Origin: Acanthornis magna
Lineage: Eukaryota > Chordata > Aves > Passeriformes > Acanthizidae
DNA length: 64,000 nucleotides
Reading direction: 5' to 3'
Assembly: GCA_036785705.1 (NCBI GenBank)
Contig: JAWUZG010000056.1
Coordinates: 10,045,001 to 10,109,000, forward strand
In this document: positions 28,501-40,500 of the stretch, piece by piece
Numbering within the stretch: the stretch's first letter is position 1
Layout: every line of letters begins with the position of its first letter
Notes under the pieces: generated by a model
The model's input: the letters and a program-made list of their open reading frames with translations, nothing else
Database searches by the model: none
What the model was told of the DNA's origin: nothing
Translations under genes and position numbers: made by a program

Positions 28501-31500
28501 GAATATGATACCTTTCATTCAGCCTTTAAATAGCATAGGCTGATTTCCTGGACAGTTACGTACAAGAGAGTTTTGCTGGCCAGCCACTTCTTTCAGTAGT
28601 AGCTGAATAACAACAAAAAAAAAACTGTGATGGTTCAATCCTAGTTAAGAAGTGTTGCAAAAAAAAGGCAAAACAAGTGAAACAGAAGGTCAGAGCATGT
28701 GTGCAAGTACTGGCTGGCAAGAATCCCATTGACTTGTATTATAAAATACCCAGTGGATATATTAAAAAAAAAATAGGGTAATTGTTTTGAGAGTTTTATC
28801 AGCTCTCTGTTGATCTGGGATATTTTTGGCAGTTTCTTATAGTCAGTAACCTTCCATAGTGAAATATGAAAAAGTTCTGTAATTCAGTGGATGTACAAAA
28901 CATTAGTAAAACACAGCATTTTTCTGAACCTTGTTTGTTATAATCCATATGAAAATGGGGAAATGTACTATTCCTGTGCAATAGTGATAAATCTTAATAT
29001 TCTTAACATAAATTTTCAGTATTTTTATTTTAAATCTTGAGACTTCTTTAGTTTAGAGTTTTGGTGAGCCATAGATTTTACTTTAGGGTATGGACAGCTC
29101 ATGTGCTGTGCTACTAGAATAACAGAATGGTAAGGGTCTGGAATGGACCTTAAAGATCATGTGCTCTCAATCTCCCTGCCATGGGCAGGGACACCTCCCA
29201 CTAAACCAGATTATTCAAGGCCTTCTCCAGCCAGGTTTGGAACATCTCCAGGGTTGGGGCAATGCTTCATCATAACAAAACACATCAAAAGAAAATTATA
29301 CTATCTGAAAAAAAATAGAATAACAAAGAGCTATCATGAGAACAAAACCCCCATATTAGGTTTATAGAAAAATCTTTTCTCAGAGAATTCCTTGGAATAT
29401 AAATGCCTTAGCAGATAAATATTTAGTCTTTTAAGACTGTAACAAAATTGCAGATTGCATTTTGAACTGTAGCTGGATATACAGAACTAAAATAGAAATC
29501 ACAATATCTGGAGGGGTTTCTTTCAAAGCCTGTTTATTTTATTCCAGATTTTTTTCTTCTAGAATTCCACATAAGCCCACCAGAGACTTTCATATTGTTT
29601 ATACTACAACATCGTATTTAATTTTTCAATATTAAAAAGAACAGTAGGCTCTAGCAAGAAGTAACAAGCAAGGAACATTTGTGTACAAACTGCAGTGTTT
29701 TTTAGGCAAAAAGGTCTTCTATTATGTATATAGAGCATGGAAATTTTACATTAGAAGGCAGTTTGTTATCATGGAACTACAAATGAGAGGTGATAATACA
29801 AATGGCTGATTTGAAAGTGTAGATTTTGATGCAGAAAAACCTAATTAGCTTCATTCATTCTAGTTAGTTAGAAATGGGACTAATGAAAAGCTTTAGCTTC
29901 CCACCTGGCAGTAGAATAGTAAAGAAGTGGTGGCCCCCATGGTGGGAACTGTGTGACTCTGCCTAGTCAAAAGGTCCTGAATCCATGGTGCCCAGACTCT
30001 GAATTTGGTGAAGGATTCTTCCTGTACAAGAAATTCCAAACTCTCTCGGAGTACATGCCTTGTGTGACGGTAGCAGTTTTGTCTTTGAGTAGGTGACTCG
30101 TAAAGCCTGATAGATATTGCCATGTAATTACACAGCCCCTCAGCAGGCATCTACTATTTATGTTCAAAGCATTTTGAAGCTTGATGTAGTGCATATAAAT
30201 GGTGCTCAGCAAATAGTCAGGGAACTAAAACTCAGCAGCTGTCTCCTTTGTGCATCCATTTTCAATAATTAATTGGGTATCCTGTGACTTCTAATTGTGA
30301 GAAGGGTGATGCTAGTTTTGCAACTCCTAAATTCAGTATGATTGGAACAAAAGCTTTTTTGTTGTAAAATTTAATTATAACCATTAGAACTTTATACCAA
30401 TTTTTACTGCTGGTAGCTCAGACAACTTACAGACTTTAAGGAATCATTCTTTATGGGGCGTCGTTTTCCAAAGGACATTAAAGCTCAGAGTAAATATCAT
30501 TGAGAAGTGTGTCCTTGGGCTAGAAATTGCAGTGTCATTAATGTTTGTTTAGAACCGGCAAAGTGTGTTAACAATTTTTTTTTTAAATTATCAGTGCTTT
30601 TTTCCCAGGTGTAGGTGTGTGTTAGGCTGTCTTCAGAGTTTGTATGAAACAGTGTCTGCAGATCCTGCAACTCCTGGCTCTGTGGAGTTGCATTCACAAG
30701 TCACTGTAAAATAGATTTAGAATTTTATTATTAATTACCCTTTCACAGTCGAGCAATCACGTTGCTTCATTAGGTTTATTTTTCACCAGCATATAAATGG
30801 ATTATCTGTAATGGGACAGCTATGGGCTGCTACTGAATTTGGGTTTTGCAACTTAGCTTGAGAAGGGTAATTCCCCCGCTGCACTCAGACTTTGAAAAGG
30901 GCTTCGGGAAACCACAGATCTCTTCTTTGCCTGCTGGAGAAAGAAGACATGTGTGAGTCTGTGGAAAATGGCATTGATTATTTTTGGAATTAACAGCACA
31001 CAGAAAGGAGACAGAAACTGCTATTGTGGAGGAGCTGCAGAATTCCTGACAGGAATTCCTGCTTTTCATGCAGCCTTATCATGTACGTTTCTCTGTCTGC
31101 TCAAGGACTCCTCAGACATTCCTGCAGAGACCAGGGCAGTGTCCCACTCCCTGTGTGACCTCAGGTCACTTCTCTGCTGTCATGTCTTACAGCAGCAAGA
31201 TGATGACCCGCAGGAACTCGCTGGTGCTTGGGCTCCTCCATCTGTTTTATCTGCTTTTGTGCTTGCTCTGTCAGTGCTCTGGAAGAGAAATGATCCTGAC
31301 AAGTGTGTGTGCTGCTTGGCATATTAAGCATGAAGAGTGTGAGTGCTGCTGTAAAGCCAATAGAAATAATTAGCCGTGTGTCTCTCTTTGAACTCACATT
31401 TTCCCTTAAGCAGGACTGTTCTCTCACTGAGTGGTAGCAGTGATATTGATGCAAGGTCAGCCACTGCTGAGCTCCCAGCCCTGCTTCATCAGCTCCTCAC

Positions 31501-34500
31501 TGCTTTTTGGCAGGGCAGTGCACTCCCCCCACACCTGTGCCGGGCAGGCAGTGGCTGAGAACAGGGAACCATTGCACTACAGAGAGCCCTGACCCATTTT
31601 CAGGTTATGCACGTCCCCAAGGCCCTTCTAATTCAGTGAGACAAATTCCCTTTTAGAAGGTGCCGAGGACAAACACAGTGCTTTATTGGGGACAGGTTTG
31701 GGGACCAGCAACAGTGAGTGAGCTAGGCCTGGATTTCACACTACGCTGTTAGAGTTTCAGTGATAAAAGTCAATTAAAACAGAGAAATGTTAGGTGTTTT
31801 TTAAGGAATTTAATGCTTGTTGAATATGTGTTAAATCGCTGTCATAGTGGAGGGGTGCTTTCAAAGGCTGTTTCACACTGGGTGAGGATCTGGCTTTCTT
31901 TTCACGTTGTCACAGTGCAGGTACCATGCACTGCAAGAAGCAGATGGCTGAGTTCTGCTCAGTGGCTTATTTCTGGTCACGATTTACTCAGTGAGGACCA
32001 CAGTCAGGTCTGACAGCCTGGAGTTTTCACACACAAGTTGGATAACGTTTAGCCTTTTCAGAAGGTTTACTGAAACCTGTCTGAAACTGCTGCTTTGAGC
32101 TTCTGGAGAAGCATTCTTGTTTTGATCATAAAGGTGCTCAGTCTCACAGGTGAGTCACAGTGGAGCATTTTTCACACCTCTGTTCCTTCCACAGAGCTGC
32201 ACCCAACTCCCAGCAGCAGGAATGGGAGTTATATCCCTGAACCTGCTGGCACACAGGGCCAGAAGGTACTCAGAGGTACAAAGCTACAGACACATACTTG
32301 AAAAAATTACTCTGGATTTACCTGCTGTCAGACTCTGGTCCCTGTGCTGAAATCTGCAGTGTAGGTCATGCCTGTAGAGTACAAACTCTTCAAGCATGAG
32401 AAATAATTTTTTGTTTGCTTGTTCTAAATTCATATCAAGTCTCCTTGTCTCTCTTGAAGAGAGTGCTTCACTTCCAAGACTGTTTACTCTTGTCCTGCAC
32501 AGTTGCCTCAAATGGGTGCTGGTTATTTTCTGATCTGGAGTCAATTCCTACAACTCTCAGAGATACTTATTCTGTAATTAAATAATAATACCTTTTCTTG
32601 GTGTGTGTTAAATTTATCTTTTTACAGTTATTCAGTGAAAAAATAAGTGGAGCGGAAGGAACAAAGTTAGATGAGGAATTTCAAGAGATGGAAAGGGTAA
32701 GTCACATTAGGTTTTTCAATTTCATGCTATTGCAGAAACTAAAATATTTCATGTTTCAAGTGGTTGGATGGTATTGTAGATTTACCTGGAGGGGAAACCC
32801 TATAAGGTGCTTCCAAACAGAATGATAAAAGGATAAATGCAAATTTATCCTTGAGCCTTGTCAGCTCAGCCAAGGGAGAAGAAACATCCACAAAGGCTGT
32901 TTGAGCAGATGATCAGGTTCCATGGGCACCTCTTGACAGTGAAGAGAAATTCCTCCAGAAGGCTGCAGAGCATCAGGAGAAACCTTCCTCTGTCTGTGTG
33001 GGAGATTGGACAAGTCTGCAGTATTAGTGAGGCTTTTTAAATACCACAAAGCCTTTGCATCTGATAAAATTAATGATAAACATCCAACTACTTGGGCCAG
33101 ATATTCTCCTGATAAAAGGTTATATTTCTTAGTTTAAATCCATGTTAGAAATTTACATAAAATTGAAATGTTTGATGTCCACTGCTGAGTTGTGTTGCAA
33201 ATTAAACAACATTGCTGTCAATTTCTGCTTCTGCAGTTTCTATGTACTTTTTTTTAATTGCCCCTGACTTTCTGTGTATTTTTTAATGTTCATAGTAGAC
33301 TTTTCTTTTTCAGAAAATTGATATTACTAATAAAGCTGTAACAGAGCTTCTGTCCAAATCCACGGAGTATCTTCAGCCAAATCCAGGTAGGATAGGAACA
33401 ACAGGTGTTGGATTTTGATGAACATTGCTTTATTACTTGGAAATTAATTCTAGGTAAATAAAAGATAAATAGATCATCATTGTGATGTTCCTGTCTGGAG
33501 TTCTGCAAAGTTCTTCTAAGCAAGAGGGAGAGAGAGAGGAAATTGGCTTTGGCTGTGCTTGTATCTATTCTGCTTTTGCTTTCTGCAATATTTCTAATCA
33601 AGGAGCTCACAAAGCAGGACTGTTCGAAGGAATGTGAGTGTTGGTGAATATTTGCCTGGAGAAATGATGCTTTTTCAGTTGGGAATAAAACCAGTTTCAT
33701 ATGACCCATATTGTTGAATCGCATGTTTCAGCTTTCAGCTGAGGTACTGGCAACAAAAAAATTACCAATCTGAGACAAGTTTAGTGACTTGCTTCGTGAC
33801 TTTGCTTGTGAAATGATTTATTGCTTTAAATAGATTTTAAGACTGTTTTATCACTTTTTTTTTTTTTTTTTCCTATGTCCCTCTTAGCATACAGGGCCAA
33901 GCTGGGAATGCTGAACACTATGTCCAAGATCAGAGGACAAGTTAAAACCACAGGCTATCCCCAGACAGAGGGACTCCTGGGAGACTGCATGATACGGTAT
34001 GGCAGAGAGCTGGGCGATGATTCTATGTTTGGTGAGTTTGTGCATCTCCTCGGGGAACATTTCAGCATAAAGTTCTTTGCAAAATATTACTCACTGACAT
34101 AACCTGTGTAGTTGGCCACTGCAGGTAAGAGGGAAGGTTAAGTGCAGGGATCAGGGGATGATTGATACAGCTCAGAAAAAGGATGCTCCTGCAGCTTGTG
34201 CAGCTCTGTTGCAGGTGGGTTTGATAACACTGTTACTGGAGCTGTCTGATCTGTCCCTATTATTAACCATTTTAGTTTCTAAGTTGCCAAATCTAAGTAA
34301 TTTAGGATGATTCTTAAATGCAGTTTATTCCTTTTAACCTTTATATAAAAATGGTTATACTCTGAGGAGTAAATGAAGGGAAAAATTTCTTGTAGAAAGA
34401 ATTAAACAGTAACACTGGATGATTTTTTTTTTAATAATGACCTATGCAAGTACAGTAGGGAGAACAATTTTTTTCCCCTGATGTCTGTTGGGGAAAAAAA

Positions 34501-37500
34501 CCCCAAAAATACTATTCAGAACAAAAGTTTTCTAGTTCTGGTTTTCTATAGGGAGCAAACATAAGTTGCAGTGTTTTCTTTCTCACTCTTCAAGGAACTG
34601 CTGCAGATACAAAGATGCCTATTTGAAATGGCTGTTTTAAAAGACAAATTTTCTGCTTGTACATATCATGAGGTATAAGAGCCTATTCTTTACCGTAGGC
34701 CTTGCACTGCTGGATGCTGGTGAGAGTATGAAGCAAATGGCAGAAGTGAAGGACTCTCTTGATATTAACGTCAAACAAAATTTTATTGATCCTCTACAGT
34801 TATTGCAGGACAAAGATTTAAAAGAGATTGGGGTAAGTTTTCCAGGGTAAAGCTTCACTTATCAATAAATCATAATCAAACCAAACACTAGTTCCCTGAG
34901 ATCTTTTTCTTGAAACCAAAAAGGTAAATAAATTCTGTCGTAATTGATTTTCTCTCTAGCAAAACAGTGACAAAATCTGCTTAAAATCAATGCCTGGCTG
35001 TTTCTCCTTTGTCTAACTTAACTCAATTTGCTATATTGCTTGTACAGTCAGTACAAGGATAGAGAATTATATTCTTTATTTTTCTGCTCTTTTATTTTAA
35101 TGAACATTTTTAATCGTGCTTATGAACATGTGAGTGGGCTGTGATTTACTGCTAGTGATTATCCTATCTTACCATCTCTGTCAGTCTAAAGCTGTTTGTA
35201 ATGGAGACTGAATATAACTGCTAAAAAAGGCTGTTCAGGGCAAACACAGAATGATCTGAATAGTGTCAGAAAATGCTGAAGTGCCATATGCCACTATAGG
35301 AAAAATATAGGACACTAAGGAACACATTTTTAACCTTGAGAGTTAAGTTTTTCAGTGTTTTTGTTTACAATGTGACAATTCAAAGAAAGCAAGGCAGTCT
35401 TTGAGACTGTTGATTCCATTGGATTTGGGTAATAAGCAAGTTAAAACCCTGATGAAATGCAGAAATGGAAGTTATTTTTTTTTGTTTACACATAAATGGA
35501 TGTGGAAATCATAGCAAAAAGATAGCAATAATGTCTGTAGCTGCCTCCTTTGATGCATAGCTGTTTTCAGTTGTGGTTCTTCTGAACTGATGAAAAGAAA
35601 TTGTTTGACATCAGCTTTAATGAGCATTTTGTATGGTGACTTTGAGTCCATTCTGTGAGTCTGTCAGTCCCAGGATTTTTTGGCAACAGAAAAGCTTGTG
35701 TAGCTGTATCAGAGGTGTCAAGTTGATACCTAACAAGAACAGCAAGAACACAAGATTTGTTGGAGCACTGCTTTGTGAGGGGACTATAACCCTTTAACTT
35801 TTAGTTGTCATATTGCAGATAAATCAAGACATAAAATTGAATTACATGTGGAATATGGCAACACACAAATATCTAGGTTGGATCCTACTTCCTTCAACAG
35901 CTCAGAGAATCTGAACTATTGCACATTTAGTGAAGTCCATGAGGTGAATGTCTAAGATTGGCAAATCATGGTAGCTAATACCTCAAGTGCTACCAAAGGG
36001 CTCTTTATTCAAAATTTAATTAATGTATGTGGCCCTGCACTTACCTGATGCTGCCTGTGTCAAAAAGATGGACTGTACAAATCTCTGGGCCTTGTATTTC
36101 TGTATGTCTGCATATATGTGCATCCATCACTGATATTTCCTTAAAGCACAATGTGTTTGTTTGGGAACGTCCCTTTTGGTCCTTCTCATAAATGTTCTGT
36201 CTCTTTTAGCACCACTTGAAGAAACTGGAAGGACGCCGCTTGGATTATGATTATAAGAAGAAGCGTTTTGGAAAGATACCAGATGAAGAAGTTAAACAAG
36301 CAGTAGAAAAATTTGAAGAGTCAAAGGAACTGGCTGAAAGAAGCATGTTCAATTTCTTAGAAAATGATGTAAGTCTGTGCTGCATTTTTGTTTGCTGCAG
36401 TACATCCTGGAGGGGCAAATGTGTGGGATTGGTTAAAGCCAGTCCCATCCTTTACAGGAGGTAAAGTCTGAAAGCAGAAACTCTGCCTCTTCCCACTTTT
36501 AATCCTCCATCAGGGAAGAACATAGTGCACAGCAGTGAATGGGAGAACTCAAGAACTCAGGAATTTCTTCTGGATACATAGTGACTCAGAAGAGATGGCC
36601 ACAGAGGTCCCAAGTAGGACCAGCTGAGAGTAAAATGGAGTTTGGTCAGTGAGAGGGTCTCATTTGGGAGATTGGTATAATCAAAGACCTGCTGCTGAAA
36701 GTATAAGCAAGGGCATGTACCCTCTGTGCATTCTGAATTTTAGCTCACTGATAGTTGGAACTTTGCTGCTGATATGGAGTCTCTGGATGATTTTTACCTC
36801 TGAAAATCATTACTATTACTCTTTGGCTCTGCAAATTACTCCTCAGAGTGAGTTTGTGGCCTAGGCTCAGGTATGTGGACTTTGGCTCCGTGTCCAAGTC
36901 CATCATAAAATTATGTCTAAATAAGGAGCAGCTGTGGCCATTCAGGATAATCCTCTTCTGTCCACACACAGAGGAATAGTGGGATGTGCTTTCTCCTGAG
37001 TAATCATGGGATTGTAGGAAAAGAGAACTGGACCTATTTGAGCCGATTCCAAAGCTTTCTCTTTTCCTGTACGTGCATCATCACAGAAAGCACAGTTTAA
37101 GAAGTAAGAAGTGTGCTGTCTTCTGAGCAAACTGCAACAGGGAGGAGCTGTGAAGTGGGAATATTCATCTGCAAGCAACTTCTCCCTCTATGCACACCCA
37201 GTTATAAACTAACCTCTTGCTCCTGTCCTGTAAGTGGGACACATTTGTTTCAGCAGTGTATAGTGTGTGGCATTTAAGCCTCTTGCTGTTTTACCAGTGC
37301 AAGTTAATGAGGGCAGCAAAAGCTGGAACATGCTCATATCAACAATTTCAGCACTGTTCCACTGTAGGCTTTACCAATTGCCTGGTTGTAGTGGATGTGT
37401 GTTTTATAATTCTGCCTTGCATAAGCAGCTGAGAAATGTTTCAGGTACTGTTTATCATTAGTCAGAGCACCAAACTGAGGATAAAACAGTGCAGGGATTC

Positions 37501-40500
37501 AACTGGTTTAGCTCAGCCACTAGAAAACAGAGGAGTTATGCATTCTAGTGTAACTAATTCTGCCTTTGGAAGGGGGTGAACTGGATATCCCTCTGAAGTT
37601 TTTTCCATACCCATTTCCTATTGTTTCTGTTTAAAGAAAACTCTGTGCTCTTTCTCTTCCATTTTCATGCTGACCCAGTCTGTCTGTCCTCCTCAAACTT
37701 CTCACTACAGCTTTGTTTTCTAACCCCAAATGATCTCACTGTATTTGCAGAGATCTTAACTGCAATCTCTTCCTTCCGATCCTTTTCAGTTCCCCAAGTG
37801 TCTCCTTCTCTTGGTCTTCTTGCCCTGAAGTCTGTTCTCTGAGCTCTGGTTCCCAGCCGTCTTGCCAGGTGCCTTTCTCAGGCTCAGTCCTGATCCCCAT
37901 CTTTCTCAGGTTTTTGCACAGCCAGTTCCAGACCTCCCACATCGACACTGTTGCATGCTCTTCTTATCAGATCCATCTTCCTGCCATTCCCACACAGCCA
38001 GTCCCAGGTTCATCTTCCTAAGTAGCTTTTAGTCCCTCAAGTCTCTCTGGCTCTTTCCCAGTCTCTCTCTACTCATAATCCACAACTCCATATTTCTCCT
38101 GGCTCTTAGTTGTCTTGGTGAGCAGTCCTTTATCCATTTTCTCTGACCACCACATCCAAAGCCCAGGCACTTTGTGTGTTGTCCTCAGTTGTTTATATAA
38201 CTCTCTTCTGACTGTGATGGAACTGTATCAGCTGTTGGTTTGGTTCTGTGCATTTCATTTCTTTGTGCTATGTGACAGTGTTTGGCTCTCCTGGACTCTT
38301 GGCAGAATTTTTAATGATCTTTTTAACTGAGTAAAAGCAGACAAAGTATAACACAAAATTGCCATGGGTCCATAAAACATTTATAGAAAGTTTACCCATG
38401 ATATTTTCTTGTGATCCAATGTCTGAAGACATCATGATGGAATGGAAAGATGTCAGACTTCTTGGGGTCTGTCTTCTTAACGTTCTCTTGAAGAAGACAA
38501 ATATGCATTACTGCTCCATACCCCATGCAGCTTGAACTTTTCAGCTTGTGTTAGGGGAATGAGATTATTTGTTACTTCATGAATAAAAATATTTTGTTTT
38601 TTCTTTCTCCTTCCCATTCTCCCTTTCCTCATCGTTTATAGTTTTGAATGATTGGCTAATACGTTTTAAATCCAAGTAGATAAATCATGTTTCATTTATC
38701 AGTTTATAAATGCTGCCATCTAGTGAGGTAAGTCCAGATCATTTCAGAACTGCAATTTGTAAACATTGATAATAAACATTAATGGGTCTGAGTCATAAGA
38801 GCTGTCACAGTGTAATTTCTTCCAGCATTGATCAGAAAAGCTCCACTTTCACCTGCTAAGGGGTCATGTCCTATTAAATGTTTTGGGCTCGGGTGTTGAC
38901 AGAGGGCTGGCTTGGAAGTTGAAAGCAGAAGGGATTTGCACATTGTGAAAGGAAATGACTCAAGGACCCAGCCCTGAGTTAGTGAACTAGAAGTTACACC
39001 TCAGTTTTGTCCAGTTTCCAACTGGCAGTTTCTTTCATAGAGTCACATGTGCTCTTTTCCAATAACCTCCACAAGGTACTGTGGTATTTTGAGATGCCAG
39101 GTCTGTTTCAAATGATCTGTTTGTTTATCCTTCAGCTGAATATACTGCAGTGCCCTTACAACTATTTTCCTCTCTGTCTTTCAGGTAGAACAAGTGAGCC
39201 AGTTGGCTGTGTTTGTAGAAGCAGCACTAGATTACCATAAACAATCCACAGAAATTTTGGAGGATCTGCAGAGCAAGCTGCAAAACCGGTAAGACTGAAC
39301 CCCTCAGAAAATGCTGAACCTCTTTTGCAGCCGAGGTTCACAACATTGGAAAGTCACTGAAGCAAGAGATCTTGTAGCACCACCTCCCAGATGCACGTTT
39401 GCTGTGCTTTGTGCCAGACTGAGCTCGGTGGCTTTAAACCTCTGCCACCTGGCAGCTTTTTGCTGTGCTGGGAGCCTTTAATGGAACACAGGATCTGCCC
39501 AGGGAGCTCAGAGTGTGTGCAGAGCCTCTCACATCTGTGGAGGTTAATGAGGACAGCCTCCCTTTGTTTGGAGGTTTATTTCAACTTGCATACTTTGAGT
39601 TGTGTTTTGGAGGCCTTGCTGAGGAGTTGGCCTGTTTTTATTGAGATTAAGGGGTATACGAAAATTCTGCAGCTCAGTAAGGAACCAGCCAGCTGGCCAG
39701 GAGCACAGCTGTGCTGTAACACATGTAGGAAAGGCCCAGGTAATTTCATCCTAAGAGCAGGAAGAAATGTTGCTGTCAGTAATGTGTCACACAGAGAACC
39801 AGAGACCCGAGTGCCACTGTGGCCTAGGCAGAGTCAAGAAAATGGCTTGGGGCTTTCAGCTCAGGGTGGATGTGGGGGCTGTGAGCATGGGCATGAGGGC
39901 AGCTGTGTCTCATGGCACACACCCTGTGCCACCCTGGCTGGAGGGCCAGGGAGACAAGGAGCTCTCAGCTGGGGCACACACAGCAAGAGGTACTGGACAG
40001 TTTTTCTGGCTAAATGGTTGTTTCCCATTTTCCCTAATAAAAAGGCAATGTGTGAGATGCAGTCCCTGGGCCTCTGTCCTGGATATGTTTCTCCATATGT
40101 CATTTGCAGTTGAGCTTTCCAGAGAGCTCATTCCTGCAACTTGTGCTGAACTCAGTGGCAGCTGTGGGTGCTCATCACTTCTCAGACTCAGGCTGTTAAG
40201 CTTTATGCCTCTGTCAGCAGGACCAAAGTATTAAATAAATTAGGGACTTGTTGAAATTCAAGTACTGCATGAGAATTGAGCAGCTTTTAGTTAAAACACA
40301 CACTCCCCCTCAAAAAAACCCCCAAACCAACCAACCAAAAAACCAACTCCATAAAACCAAAACACAAACCAACCAAAAGAAGCCTAAAACCAAAACCAGC
40401 AGATGATTTTCCTACTCCGCCTTTCAAACAGCAAAGCACTTAACCTGAGCTTAAGTTCTGTATTTCTTCCTTCTTTCTTCCTAAATTAACCCTTTGAGGC

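Larger units (their letters stand above)
4574..32627 (+). other. SH3GL3 intron 1 (28 kb)
   Basis: Splice sites are CAG|GTAAGG and TTTTTACAG. The intron holds no second gene that I can recognise; all open frames inside are short and lack family motifs. It contains one clear CR1 3' end (29.1 kb), a possible CR1 scrap (18.1 kb), a perfect hairpin (22.1 kb), two short tandem duplications (22.9 and 23.3 kb) and simple A/T tracts. A long first intron of this kind often carries enhancers, but none can be identified by eye. Confidence 0.9.

Noticed and set aside
32858..33049. Possible repeat or small ORF in intron 2 (GGAGAAGAAACATCC region)
   Set aside because: It hints at a retroelement tail but I could not line it up with CR1 landmarks, and the open frames are 60-62 codons without motifs.
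37495..37530. TGGTTTAGCTCAGCC, reminiscent of a tRNA A box
   Set aside because: No matching acceptor stem, B box or T arm follows.
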